This document shows, piece by piece, positions 36,100-45,121 of a DNA stretch of 64,000 bases (the stretch's first letter is position 1; each line of letters opens with the position of its first letter). The notes beneath the pieces are model-generated. The model was not told the origin of the DNA, searched no databases, and saw only the letters and a list, made by a program, of their open reading frames with translations. A program made the position numbers and the translations under genes. The stretch covers positions 1 through 64,000 of the forward strand of contig JAFYSU010000051.1 in assembly GCA_017559185.1 (NCBI GenBank), written 5' to 3'. This DNA comes from Oscillospiraceae bacterium. GTDB lineage: Bacteria; Bacillota; Clostridia; Oscillospirales; Ruminococcaceae.

Positions 36100-37698
36100 T
36101 TATTCTTTCACACCTTTAAACTGTGCCAGATATTCATCGTATGTTGTCATACGGTCAATCAAGCCATCGGGTGTAAGCTCAATAATACGGTTTGCAATTG
36201 TCTGAATAAACTGATGGTCGTGAGATGCAAACAGCACAACCCCTTTAAAGTCCATAACACCGTTGTTAAGTGCGGTAATGGATTCCAAGTCAAGGTGGTT
36301 GGTTGGCTGGTCAAGCATGATAACATTGGAACCTGCAAGCATCATTCTGGAAAGCATGCAGCGAACCTTTTCCCCACCCGAAAGAACCTTAACAGGTTTC
36401 AATGGGTCATCGCCGGAGAACAGCATTCTTCCAAGGAAACCGCGAACATAGCTTTCATGCTCATCGGTGGAATACTGGCGCATCCAGTCGATAAGATTAA
36501 GGTCGCAGTCATTAAAGTATTCAGAGTTATCTTTTGGGAAATAGGACTGGCTTGTGCTTACTCCCCATTTAAATGTACCTTCGTCAGGTTCAATTTCATC
36601 CGCAAGAATTTGGAATAATGTAGTTTGCGCCAAGTCGTTGTCTGAAATAAATGCTACCTTGTCCTCACGATTCAAACGGAAGCTTACATTGTTAAGAACC
36701 TTTACGCCATCAACAGTTTTGGAAAGATTTTCAACCTGCAGCACTTCTTTACCAACTTCACGGTCAGGCTTGAACGCTACATAAGGATATTTTCTTGAGG
36801 AAGCAGGCATTTCTTCAACACTCAGCTTATCAAGCAGCTTTTTACGGGATGTAGCCTGCTTGGACTTGGATTTATTTGCAGAAAAGCGTTCAATAAAGCT
36901 TTGCAGCTCTTTAATTTTGTCCTCGCGGCGTTTGTTCTGGTCACGCAGAACCTGCTGAACCAGTTTACTGGATTCATACCAGAAATCGTAGTTACCAACA
37001 TAAAGCTTGATTTGATTGTAGTCGATATCAACAATGTGTGTGCACACTACATTCAGGAAGTGACGGTCGTGGGATACAATTATAAGTGTACCCGGAAAAT
37101 CCAGCAGGAAGTCTTCCAGCCAGTTAATGGACTGAATGTCCAAATGGTTGGTAGGCTCGTCAAGAAGGATTATCTGCGGCTGACCAAACAATGCCTGTGC
37201 CAGCAGTACTTTTACCTTTTCGCCGCCCTGCAATGTGTGCATTTCGTTGTAAAGCATATCGGAGCCAATACCAAGCCCCTGAAGAATTTGAGTTGCCTCG
37301 GTTTCGGCATCCCAGCCGTTCATTTCAGCAAATTCACCTTCAAGCTGCGAAGCCAGCTCGCCGTCTTCGTCGGTAAAATCTTCCTTTGCGTAAAGAGCTT
37401 CCTTTTGCTTCATTATGTCATACAAACGCTGGTTGCCCATAATAACGGTATCCAGTACAGTGTACTGGTCATACCGGAAGTGGTCCTGTTTAAGTACCGA
37501 CATACGGGTCTTTGGAGGAATATCAACAGTTCCGGTGTAGTTGTCGATATCGCCGGAAAGAATTTTCAAAAATGTGGATTTTCCCGCGCCATTCGCACCA
37601 ATAACACCATAGCAGTTGCCCGGAGTAAACTTCAGGTCAACATTGTCGAACAGTTTGCTGCCGCCAAAGCTCAAGCCAAGATTGCTAACAGTAATCAA
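36100..37698 (-). CDS. ABC-F family ATPase (YkpA/YbiT-like)
   Basis: Soluble twin-ABC protein of 532 residues without membrane segments; ABC-F proteins act on the ribosome as translation factors or antibiotic-protection proteins. The first domain has Walker A GANGAGKSTF, signature LQGGEK and DEPTNHLD. The second has a degraded Walker A (ISDNDLAQTT, Lys replaced by Gln) with LSGGEK and DQPTNHLD, as seen in the YkpA/YbiT branch. The inter-domain linker (about 250-300) is Lys/Arg-rich. The start is TTG at 37698 after AAAGGA. A structured leader precedes it. Confidence 0.92.
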   Translation of the reverse strand: MITVSNLGLSFGGSKLFDNVDLKFTPGNCYGVIGANGAGKSTFLKILSGDIDNYTGTVDIPPKTRMSVLKQDHFRYDQYTVLDTVIMGNQRLYDIMKQKEALYAKEDFTDEDGELASQLEGEFAEMNGWDAETEATQILQGLGIGSDMLYNEMHTLQGGEKVKVLLAQALFGQPQIILLDEPTNHLDIQSINWLEDFLLDFPGTLIIVSHDRHFLNVVCTHIVDIDYNQIKLYVGNYDFWYESSKLVQQVLRDQNKRREDKIKELQSFIERFSANKSKSKQATSRKKLLDKLSVEEMPASSRKYPYVAFKPDREVGKEVLQVENLSKTVDGVKVLNNVSFRLNREDKVAFISDNDLAQTTLFQILADEIEPDEGTFKWGVSTSQSYFPKDNSEYFNDCDLNLIDWMRQYSTDEHESYVRGFLGRMLFSGDDPLKPVKVLSGGEKVRCMLSRMMLAGSNVIMLDQPTNHLDLESITALNNGVMDFKGVVLFASHDHQFIQTIANRIIELTPDGLIDRMTTYDEYLAQFKGVKE

Positions 37699-37734
37699 AA
37701 TTTCATCATCCTTTTATTAATCATCGGGTTAGTC

Positions 37735-37786
37735 GGGCAGAATTCAAACAGCTCCGTTACCTTTTGGAAAACTGCTTATTCTACCC
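37735..37786 (-). promoter_or_regulatory. Long leader hairpin upstream of the ABC-F gene
   Basis: GGGTAGAAT pairs with ATTCTGCCC (one G:U), inside it AAGCAG pairs with CTGTTT, and a CCAAAAGG tip remains. An extended minus-10 TGATATAAT lies just upstream (minus strand, about 37810-37820). ABC-F genes are often controlled by leader attenuation, but no leader peptide or terminator form was identified here. Confidence 0.4.
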
Positions 37787-37957
37787 TGCAAGCACATACG
37801 AAATAAATTATATCACAGCTTAAAGCTAATTTCACTACTGTTTTAAAATATTATTTTGCTTAATTTACAATATATATTCAATAAGAAAACTGCAATTAAT
37901 TAAATCGCATTTACTTTGTGTTATTTTAACAAATTAAACGAAATAGCCAAAGTTAAG

Positions 37958-37986
37958 TTGACTTTTTCGTGCTAAAGTGTGATAAT
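37958..37986 (+). promoter_or_regulatory. Sigma-A promoter for the cytidylate-kinase-like pair
   Basis: TTGACT, 17-base spacer, GATAAT with TG before it, about 50 bases upstream of the first ATG. The 336-base gap 37699-38034 otherwise holds the divergent ABC-F leader. Confidence 0.85.
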
Positions 37987-38034
37987 TGTATTGGAAAATT
38001 GTATATTAATTTCAACTTGAAAGGTTGTGTTTCT

Positions 38035-38679
38035 ATGAATAAATACCCCATTATCACCATAAGCCGCGAATACGGATGCGGCGGTCGTGAAATAGGCAGA
38101 AAATTAGCGGAAAAACTTGGGCTTCCATATTATGATTACGAAAAAATTTCCAACATTGCTTCCCGTGACAGCGGATATTCCGAAGAGCTGTTTGAAAATG
38201 CTGACAAAAAAGCCAGCAACAGCCTTATGTATTCAATGTCTCTTATTGGTACCGGCGGTCCTTACAATATGCCTTTGAATGACCGTCTTTTCCTTATTCA
38301 ATCAGGTATCATCCGCACTATTGCCGACCAGGGACCGGCTGTTATTGTAGGCCGCTGTGCAGACTATGTTCTTATGGACTATACCAAATGTGTAAACATT
38401 TTCTTGTTTGCTGACATTGAATCTAAAATTAAACGCGTTATGCAGCGTAAAGATGTTTCCGAAAAAGAAGCTGCTCAGCTTGCACTTGTTTCCGACAAAC
38501 GCCGTGCTACATATTATAACTATTACTCCGACCGCAGATGGGGCAAAATGGAAAATTACGACATTAGTGTAAATACCTCCAATACCGATTTGGACAGCGT
38601 TGTTGATGTTCTTACCGCTTATGTTAAAACTACTTTGGGTGACGAACTTACAAACGCAAAAAAAGAAGCTGGTCTTTAA
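38035..38679 (+). CDS. Cytidylate-kinase-like protein, first copy
   Basis: Predicted nucleotide or nucleoside kinase of 214 residues of the cytidylate kinase-like family. The P-loop reads REYGCGGREIGRKLA (about residue 11), with Arg in place of the usual Lys as is common in this family. A VIVGRCADY strand (about 108) and DKRRATYYNYYSDRRWG lid segment (about 160) follow. I place the start at ATG 38035 (GAAAGG upstream) instead of an earlier in-frame start inside the leader. The substrate is unknown; true CMP kinase is a separate, shorter-motif family. Confidence 0.85.
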   Translation: MNKYPIITISREYGCGGREIGRKLAEKLGLPYYDYEKISNIASRDSGYSEELFENADKKASNSLMYSMSLIGTGGPYNMPLNDRLFLIQSGIIRTIADQGPAVIVGRCADYVLMDYTKCVNIFLFADIESKIKRVMQRKDVSEKEAAQLALVSDKRRATYYNYYSDRRWGKMENYDISVNTSNTDLDSVVDVLTAYVKTTLGDELTNAKKEAGL

Positions 38680-38725
38680 TGATTGGCTTTCCCTCAATTT
38701 ATAAATTGAAGGCAGGAATTAAATT

Positions 38726-39340
38726 ATGAGTAAACACAAAATCATTACCATCAGCCGTCAATACGGAAGCGGTGGTCGTGAAATAGGAAAAAAACTTGCT
38801 GAAGAACTTAACATTCCGTTTTATGATTACAAGCTTATCTCCCTTGCCGCAAAAGAAAGCGGATATTCCGAAGAGCTGTTTACAAATGTTGAAAGCAAAA
38901 AAACAACAAACAGCCTTTTGTTTTCGCTTTCGTCCGCAGCAAACGCTCGCGGGATATTTGGAAAATCCCTTGATGACGAGCTTTTCGCAATTCAAACCGA
39001 AATTGTACGCAAAGTAGCTTCCGAAGGCTCCTGCGTTATCGTAGGTCGCTGCGCCGACTACCTGCTGCAAGAGGATTTCGACACCATTGATGTTTTCATA
39101 TATGCAGACAGCGAAAGCAAAGTCCGCAATATTATGGAACGCAAAAAGCTTTCGGAAAAAGAAGCTGCCGAGCTTGTTCTTCTTACCGACAAACGCCGTG
39201 CAGCCTACTACAACTACTACACCGACCGCAAATGGGGCAGGGTTGAAAATTACGACATCGCAATTAACAACAGCTCCGGTGATGCCGATTTGGCAGTTCA
39301 AATCATAAAAAGCATGGTCGAACACAAATGGCGTGACTGA
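38726..39340 (+). CDS. Cytidylate-kinase-like protein, second copy
   Basis: Paralogue of the preceding gene, 204 residues, with the same P-loop (RQYGSGGREIGKKLA), VIVGRCADY and DKRRAAYYNYYTDRKWG segments. Here the P-loop has Lys in the following helix. Separated by 46 bases, including a 16-base AT palindrome, and ending at a good terminator, so the two form one operon. They arose by tandem duplication and have since diverged clearly in the middle third. Confidence 0.85.
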   Translation: MSKHKIITISRQYGSGGREIGKKLAEELNIPFYDYKLISLAAKESGYSEELFTNVESKKTTNSLLFSLSSAANARGIFGKSLDDELFAIQTEIVRKVASEGSCVIVGRCADYLLQEDFDTIDVFIYADSESKVRNIMERKKLSEKEAAELVLLTDKRRAAYYNYYTDRKWGRVENYDIAINNSSGDADLAVQIIKSMVEHKWRD

Positions 39341-39363
39341 CAAACAAAATATTAAAACAAAAG

Positions 39364-39410
39364 GACAGAGAGCCTCAGCCAAAGCTGAAAGCTCTCTGTC
39401 TACTTTTTTA
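39364..39410 (+). terminator. Terminator of the cytidylate-kinase-like operon
   Basis: Stem GACAGAGAGC / GCTCTCTGTC with inner CAGC/GCTG, followed by TACTTTTTTA. Confidence 0.88.
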
Positions 39411-39437
39411 TTTTGGGGTAATGTTGGGGCAAAATTA

Positions 39438-40835
39438 TTAGCGCTTGCGTGCAGGTGCAATATGAATTGCTCTGCCTACTGCATTTTCGGCAGCTTCGGT
39501 AATACCTTCGCTGAATGTTGGATGTGAACGAATTACCGATGCAAGCTGCTCACGGGTAGTACCGTTAGCAATTGCGGAAGCAAGCTCCGATATCATGTCG
39601 GTTGCTCTGCCGCACATAAGCTGTGCACCAAGCAAAGCTTCGGTTTCTTTGTCGAATATCAGCTTAACAAAGCCTCTGTCCTGTTCGTCAATTATAGATT
39701 TACCGTTAGCCGACATTATAAATTTACCTGTAATAACTTCCTTACCATCCCTTTTTGCATCATCAGCGGTAATGCCGACGGTAGCAATTTCAGGATTTGT
39801 GTAAACACATGCAGGAACAAGGTCCAAACGAACACTTGGTTTTTCACCTGCAATTATTTCTGCAGCGTAAGCACCTTCAGCGGCAGCCTGATGTGCAAGA
39901 GCACCGCCTGATGAGTCCCCAATTGCGTAAATGTTTGGTACTGTGGTTTGCTTTTTATCGTTTACAACCAAAGCACCACGCTGCATTTCAAGACCTAAGC
40001 TTTCATCAAACAAGCCTGCTGTGTTGGATTTACGGCCAACAGCAATCAGTATTCCGTCAGCTTCAACCGACATCTGCTCATCTTTTTTGGTAAAGTAGCA
40101 GGTCAGACCGTTTTCTTCGGTAATTTTGTCAACAACAGCACCTGTATGTACGGTTACTCCGCGTTTTTTCAAAATCATACCGAGGTTTTGAGAAATTTCT
40201 TTATCCATACGAGGCAGCAGACGGTCTGCACCCTCCAGAATAGTAATTTCACAACCCAAGGAAGCGTAAACACTGCCCAGTTCAACGCCTATAACACCAC
40301 CGCCAACTACAACAAGGCGTTTGAAAACCTTATCGTTAACAGCAAGGAACTGTTCGCTGTTCAAAACATTTGGCAGGTTTATACCTTCGATAGGAAGTGC
40401 TGCAGGACTTCCGCCAACTGCAATAATAATGTTTTCCGCTTCAATTTCGATATTTTCTTCACCGCTGATGCAAATTTTGTGTGCATCAGCAATATGTGCA
40501 GTACCTTTAATAAGGTCAACTTTATTAGCTTTAAGCAATCCTTCAACGCCTGTTCTGAGCTGTTCGGAAACAGCCTCCTTGCGCTGGTGGATTTTTTCTA
40601 TATCATACGATACTCCCTCAACACTAACGCCAAGCGAGTCCATTTTTTTTGCATGTTCATACGCAGTTGCGCTGTGCAGGAGTGTTTTTGTTGGAATACA
40701 GCCTCTGTTAAGGCATGTACCGCCAACTTCACGATTTTCTATAACGGCTGTTTTAAGTCCGAGCTGTGCTGCACGAATAGCTGCTGTATAACCACCCGGG
40801 CCTGCGCCTATTACCGCCACCTGATAGGATTCCAT
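39438..40835 (-). CDS. lpdA: Dihydrolipoyl dehydrogenase
   Basis: FAD enzyme (L-protein of the glycine cleavage system) that reoxidises the lipoyl arm of GcvH and reduces NAD+. At 465 residues, with FAD motif GAGPGGYTAA (residue 10), redox-active disulfide GGTCLNRGCIPTK (about 37-49), NAD motif GGGVIGVE (about 178) and C-terminal His-Pro-Thr (HPTFSE, about 440). There is no N-terminal lipoyl domain. The ATG at 40835 follows AAAGGAGG. The only lipoate users in the window are the adjacent gcv genes. Confidence 0.97.
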   Translation of the reverse strand: MESYQVAVIGAGPGGYTAAIRAAQLGLKTAVIENREVGGTCLNRGCIPTKTLLHSATAYEHAKKMDSLGVSVEGVSYDIEKIHQRKEAVSEQLRTGVEGLLKANKVDLIKGTAHIADAHKICISGEENIEIEAENIIIAVGGSPAALPIEGINLPNVLNSEQFLAVNDKVFKRLVVVGGGVIGVELGSVYASLGCEITILEGADRLLPRMDKEISQNLGMILKKRGVTVHTGAVVDKITEENGLTCYFTKKDEQMSVEADGILIAVGRKSNTAGLFDESLGLEMQRGALVVNDKKQTTVPNIYAIGDSSGGALAHQAAAEGAYAAEIIAGEKPSVRLDLVPACVYTNPEIATVGITADDAKRDGKEVITGKFIMSANGKSIIDEQDRGFVKLIFDKETEALLGAQLMCGRATDMISELASAIANGTTREQLASVIRSHPTFSEGITEAAENAVGRAIHIAPARKR

Positions 40836-40859
40836 TTGGAATTTCCTCCTTTTTTGTAA

Positions 40860-41864
40860 TTAAAAATCTTCCTGCAATATTCTTTCTTTTAAGTCATTCA
40901 AAATTGCAAGTCTGTGTTTATCGTCAATGCCGTTGGCAATGCTTTGCAAACATTCTGCCACAGCTTTTGCCGAAAACTCGCAACCTTTAAGCTTCTCGGC
41001 AATTTCCGAAAATCCTCGCCATTCCATTGCATCGGAATACAATGCGGCATTTTTAATTTTTCCACCGTCAACGGCAAGCTGTAATTCCGCTTCTCCCCAA
41101 GAAAAACGGTGCTCAATCCGATAATCGAACGGTATTTTTCTTCCGAAACACCAGTCCCACGAAGAAAATTTTTCTTTTAAAACGGCTATTTCCTTTTCGT
41201 CCAGTCTTTCACTTGGAAAAGCCTCTACGCTAAAACCGTATTCTTCACCAAATGCCTTTTTAAGTGCCGATTTTATTGTTTCTATTGTTATATCACCACA
41301 CAAGGCATTAAGGTTTGTTACTCGTGATTTTACCGAATCAACACCTTTGCCCGAAAGCTTGGATGCCGAAACATTCAAATATGCGGACAATTTTTCCATA
41401 TCCGCATTAACAAGCAGCGTACCGTGATGGTACGAATTTGTTCCGTTGTTGTAAAACGCATTACCCGAGAATTTTTTACCATCGGCTGTAATGTCGTTTC
41501 GTCCCGAAAGCTCAGCATTAACACCAAACGACTGCACTGCCTTTAAAACAACCTGCATTTGTTTTGGTATGCTGTAATTTTCATTTGCTGCAATAAATGT
41601 GAAGTTCAGGTTTCCCATATCATGAAAAACTGCACCGCCGCCCGACAGTCTTCTGGAAAGCACTCCCGAATTCTGTTCAAGTTCACGGAGACGGCATTCC
41701 TTCCACGGATTTTGGTTTTTCCCTATTACAACCGTGTTTTTGTTCTGCCACAAGTACAAAATAACTTCATTTGGCTGAACATTAGATGTAAAAAAAGCCT
41801 CTAACGCAAGGTTCTCATACGGATTAACAGATTTTTGCACATAACAATACAAACGGTCAACCAT
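40860..41864 (-). CDS. lplA: Lipoate-protein ligase
   Basis: Attaches scavenged lipoate to the GcvH lysine by way of lipoyl-AMP. It has 334 residues, with RRLSGGGAVFHDMGNLNF (about residue 70) and the KFSGNAFYNNG segment (about 133) forming the active site, plus a C-terminal accessory domain. Placed between gcvPB and lpdA, from which it is separated by a strong terminator upstream and a 24-base gap downstream. GTGAGG lies seven bases before the ATG. Confidence 0.93.
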   Translation of the reverse strand: MVDRLYCYVQKSVNPYENLALEAFFTSNVQPNEVILYLWQNKNTVVIGKNQNPWKECRLRELEQNSGVLSRRLSGGGAVFHDMGNLNFTFIAANENYSIPKQMQVVLKAVQSFGVNAELSGRNDITADGKKFSGNAFYNNGTNSYHHGTLLVNADMEKLSAYLNVSASKLSGKGVDSVKSRVTNLNALCGDITIETIKSALKKAFGEEYGFSVEAFPSERLDEKEIAVLKEKFSSWDWCFGRKIPFDYRIEHRFSWGEAELQLAVDGGKIKNAALYSDAMEWRGFSEIAEKLKGCEFSAKAVAECLQSIANGIDDKHRLAILNDLKERILQEDF

Positions 41865-41899
41865 TTGTAAACCTCACTTTACTACAGCGGTAAAAAAAC

Positions 41900-41922
41900 G
41901 GGGCGGCTGAGCTTGCCGCCCC
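41900..41922 (-). terminator. Terminator between gcvPB and lplA
   Basis: Stem GGGGCGGC / GCCGCCCC followed on the minus strand by GTTTTTTTA. Confidence 0.92.
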
Positions 41923-41932
41923 ATAAAATCAA

Positions 41933-43363
41933 TTAAAATTTGTAACGCAGGCGTGGATTTCTTGCCGCACCAACTTCGTCAAGACGACGAACAGGAGTAG
42001 TCACAGGAGCATCATGCAATGCCTGTGCATTTTCGTATGCCATCTTGTACAGGCTGCGGTATACTTCTGCAGCTTCGTCCAATGTTTCTTTGGACTCGGT
42101 TTCGGTAGGTTCAATCATCAATGCCTCATGTACGATGAGTGGGAAGTACATTGTTGGCGGATGCATACCGTTATCCAGCAAGCCTTTCGCAATATCCATT
42201 GCGGAAACGCCTGTTTCTTTTTTAAGTCTTTCCAGACACATAACAAACTCATGCATGCAGCGCTGGTCGTAAGCCATGTCATACAGGTCGGACAGTCTGC
42301 TCATCATGTAGTTTGCATTCAAAACTGCGTTGTATGCAGCTTCCGGAATACCTTCTTTACCCAATGTTACAACATAGGTCAAAGCTTTCAGTACTACAAG
42401 GAAGTTGCCGCAGAATGTTTTAACCTTACCAACGGAATGTTCTGGAACAGCATAACCGTAACCGCCGTCACATTCAACAGGTGTTGGACCTGGCAGGTAA
42501 GGAGCCAAGAACGCTTTGCATCCAACAGGACCTGCGCCAGGGCCGCCGCCGCCGTGAGGTGTGGAGAAGGTTTTGTGCAGGTTAAGGTGTACTACATCAA
42601 AGCCCATATCACCAGGACGAACAATACCCATAACAGCATTCAGGTTAGCACCGTCGTAGTAGTTAAGACCACCTGCATCGTGAATGATTTTGGTGATTTC
42701 AAGAATGTTTTTGTCAAACAAACCAACTGTGTTAGGGTTGGTGAGCATAAGACCTGCGGTATCATCGCCAACAGCAGCTTTAAGTTTTTCAAGGTCAACA
42801 CAGCCGTCCGGACCGGATGGAATGTTAACAATGGTAAGACCTGCCATTGTTGCAGAAGCAGGGTTTGTACCGTGTGCAGAGTCAGGAACGATGATTTTTG
42901 TACGCTTTGTATCACCACGATGCTCATGATAAGCTTTAATGAGCAGCAGACCGGTGAACTCACCGTGTGCACCTGCAGCAGGCTGGAAGGACATTCTGTC
43001 CATACCGGTAATTTCGCCGAAAAGCTTTTCAGCTGTTACCAGTGCTTCCAAGCAGCCCTGTACTGTTTCAACAGGCTGCAGTGGATGAACCTTTGCAAAG
43101 CCTGCCAGAGCAGCAGCGTCTTCGTTGATTTTTGGATTGTATTTCATGGTGCAGGAACCGAGTGGATAGAAACCATCGTTAACACCATGTGTACGTTTCA
43201 TAAGTCCTGTGTAATGACGGCTGATGTCTGTTTCGGAAAGCTGTGGCAGTTTTGGTGCTTCAGCTCTAAGAAGACCGCCGGACAGGCTAACTTCAGGAAC
43301 ATCGCAGGCAGGCAGAATCGTGCAGCCTCTGCCTTCGCGGCTGGATTCAAACAGCAAATTCAT
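41933..43363 (-). CDS. gcvPB: Glycine dehydrogenase (decarboxylating) subunit 2
   Basis: C-terminal half of the P-protein, which decarboxylates glycine and transfers the aminomethyl group to lipoyl-GcvH. It has 476 residues and carries the PLP lysine in HLNLHKTFSTPHGGGGPG (about residue 260). The family start LIFE/LLFE and PLGSCTMKYNP (about 70) are present. It starts one base after the gcvPA stop, with AAGGAGG inside the end of that gene. Works only with gcvPA. Confidence 0.97.
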   Translation of the reverse strand: MNLLFESSREGRGCTILPACDVPEVSLSGGLLRAEAPKLPQLSETDISRHYTGLMKRTHGVNDGFYPLGSCTMKYNPKINEDAAALAGFAKVHPLQPVETVQGCLEALVTAEKLFGEITGMDRMSFQPAAGAHGEFTGLLLIKAYHEHRGDTKRTKIIVPDSAHGTNPASATMAGLTIVNIPSGPDGCVDLEKLKAAVGDDTAGLMLTNPNTVGLFDKNILEITKIIHDAGGLNYYDGANLNAVMGIVRPGDMGFDVVHLNLHKTFSTPHGGGGPGAGPVGCKAFLAPYLPGPTPVECDGGYGYAVPEHSVGKVKTFCGNFLVVLKALTYVVTLGKEGIPEAAYNAVLNANYMMSRLSDLYDMAYDQRCMHEFVMCLERLKKETGVSAMDIAKGLLDNGMHPPTMYFPLIVHEALMIEPTETESKETLDEAAEVYRSLYKMAYENAQALHDAPVTTPVRRLDEVGAARNPRLRYKF

Positions 43364-43364
43364 T

Positions 43365-44687
43365 TTAGCCCACCTCCTTAAGAATGCTTACAAGTTTGTC
43401 CATTTCGGCTTTGGTGTTCTGTTCGGTGCAGCACCACAGGATGCAGCCGTCAAGCTCACCGCCCAAAGGATAACCGCCCAAAATGCCTGCTTCCTGCAAT
43501 GCAGCCAGTGCTTTATCAGCACCTGCAGGGCATTCGGTAACGAATTCATGGAAATATTCACCGGTAAATTTAAGTTTGTAGCCAATAGCTTCCAGCTCTT
43601 TTGCAAGGTAATGAGCTTTGGACATGCTAAGCTGAGCAGCCTGACGCAGACCTTCAGCACCCATAGCAGCCATGTAAACGGAAGCAGTCATTGCACACAA
43701 AGCTTGGTTGGAGCAGATGTTGCTGGAGGATTTTTCACGACGGATGTGCTGTTCTCTTGCCTGCAAGGTCAAAACGAAAGCGCGTTTGCCTTCGAGGTCG
43801 GTGGTTTCACCAACAATTCTGCCCGGCAGCTTACGAACCATTGCACCTGTGCTTGCCATGAAGCCAAGGTATGGGCCGCCGAAAGAAAGAGGCATACCCA
43901 AAGGCTGACCGTCGCCAACAGCAATGTCAGCACCGTATTCAGCAGGAGTTTTAAGCAGACCCATGGAAATTGGGTTAACGCCCATGATGTATTTAGCACC
44001 AGCTTCGTGAGCCAATGCACCCAGTGCATCGCAGTCTTCAATCTGACCGTAGAAGTTTGGCTGCTGTACATACAGGCAAGCAGTATCATCGGTCAGGAGT
44101 TCTTTGAGTGCTTCAATATCGGTTTTACCGTCCTTCATAGGAGCAACTACAACTTCGCTGCCGTAACCCCAGCAGTAAGTTTTAATGGTCGCCAGAACAT
44201 CAGGATGTACAGCAGCAGAAACAACTGCCTTGTTGCGTTTGCGGTCACGGCACATTGCAACAGCTTTAGCCGCAGCGGTAGCACCGTCGTAAACAGACGC
44301 ATTGGAAGCTTCCATGCCTGTAAGTTCGCAAATCATTGTCTGATATTCAAAAATGGACTGAAGAATACCCTGACTGATTTCAGCCTGATAAGGGGTGTAT
44401 GCGGTAACAAATTCTTCTTTGTTAACAACGCTGCCAACAATAGCAGGAATGTAGTGGTTGTACGCACCTGCACCGCGGAAGATGGAATTAAACACAACAT
44501 TTTTAGCAGCCATATCTTCCATAATGCGGCGAACTTCCATTTCGGATTTGCCTTCCGGAATGTTCAGCGGACGAGCAAGTTTTACTTCATCCGGAACATG
44601 GCTGAAGAGTTCCTCCATTTTGGAGCAACCCACAGCAGCAAGCATCTCTTGACGCTCGCCAAGGGTTGACGGAATGTAGTTACCCAT
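43365..44687 (-). CDS. gcvPA: Glycine dehydrogenase (decarboxylating) subunit 1
   Basis: N-terminal half of the P-protein, 440 residues, normal for the two-subunit form found in Firmicutes. The FRGAGAYNHYIPA motif (about residue 71) and TPYQAEISQGILQ (about 95) are clear. Translation is likely coupled: the GAGGAGGAA ribosome site is formed by the last Glu codons of gcvH, and the ATG lies two bases after the gcvH stop. Part of the riboswitch-controlled operon. Confidence 0.97.
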   Translation of the reverse strand: MGNYIPSTLGERQEMLAAVGCSKMEELFSHVPDEVKLARPLNIPEGKSEMEVRRIMEDMAAKNVVFNSIFRGAGAYNHYIPAIVGSVVNKEEFVTAYTPYQAEISQGILQSIFEYQTMICELTGMEASNASVYDGATAAAKAVAMCRDRKRNKAVVSAAVHPDVLATIKTYCWGYGSEVVVAPMKDGKTDIEALKELLTDDTACLYVQQPNFYGQIEDCDALGALAHEAGAKYIMGVNPISMGLLKTPAEYGADIAVGDGQPLGMPLSFGGPYLGFMASTGAMVRKLPGRIVGETTDLEGKRAFVLTLQAREQHIRREKSSSNICSNQALCAMTASVYMAAMGAEGLRQAAQLSMSKAHYLAKELEAIGYKLKFTGEYFHEFVTECPAGADKALAALQEAGILGGYPLGGELDGCILWCCTEQNTKAEMDKLVSILKEVG

Positions 44688-44689
44688 TA

Positions 44690-45070
44690 TTATTCCTCCT
44701 CAGCAACGAGAGCTTCGTACTGTTCAGCTGTGAGCAGTTCTTCTTTATCGGTAACATCGGAAATTTCGCACATCCATGCAGCGTATGGGTCTTCGTTGAT
44801 TTTTTCTGGAGCATCAAGCAGTTCTTCGTTGATTTTGCTTACAGTACCTGTTACTGGGCAGAAAACATCAGAAACAGCTTTTACGGATTCAACGTCAGCT
44901 ACTGGTTCGCCAGCTGTGCAGCCGTCGCCAACTTCTGGCAGGTTAACAAATACCAAGTCACCCAGTGCATGCTGAGCATAGTCGGTAATACCCATAACAA
45001 CAGTTGTGTCGTCAATGAATTTTACCCATTCGTGGTCTTTTGTGTACATAAGTTCTTTTGGTGTGTTCAT
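44690..45070 (-). CDS. gcvH: Glycine cleavage system H protein
   Basis: Small lipoyl carrier protein of 126 residues that shuttles the aminomethyl group among P, T and L proteins. The lipoylated lysine lies in [11 protein letters not shown] (about residue 64), and the N-terminal YTKDHEWVK is typical. The ATG at 45070 has GGAG upstream. It sits between gcvT and gcvPA. Its lysine is the substrate of the lipoate ligase in this window. Confidence 0.97.
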   Translation of the reverse strand: MNTPKELMYTKDHEWVKFIDDTTVVMGITDYAQHALGDLVFVNLPEVGDGCTAGEPVADVESVKAVSDVFCPVTGTVSKINEELLDAPEKINEDPYAAWMCEISDVTDKEELLTAEQYEALVAEEE

Positions 45071-45121
45071 GATAAATTACTCCTTTACCCCATTAAAAAT
45101 TTTTTAGTTTTTTTATATTAA

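Noticed and set aside
36100-37698. Damaged second ATPase site of the ABC-F protein as a sign of decay
   Set aside because: The YkpA/YbiT branch usually has a degenerate second Walker A; signature and Walker B motifs are intact.
38699-39460. 253-codon minus-strand frame opposite the second cytidylate-kinase-like gene
   Set aside because: A similar shadow occurs opposite the first copy. Both reflect the paralogous kinase codons on the plus strand.
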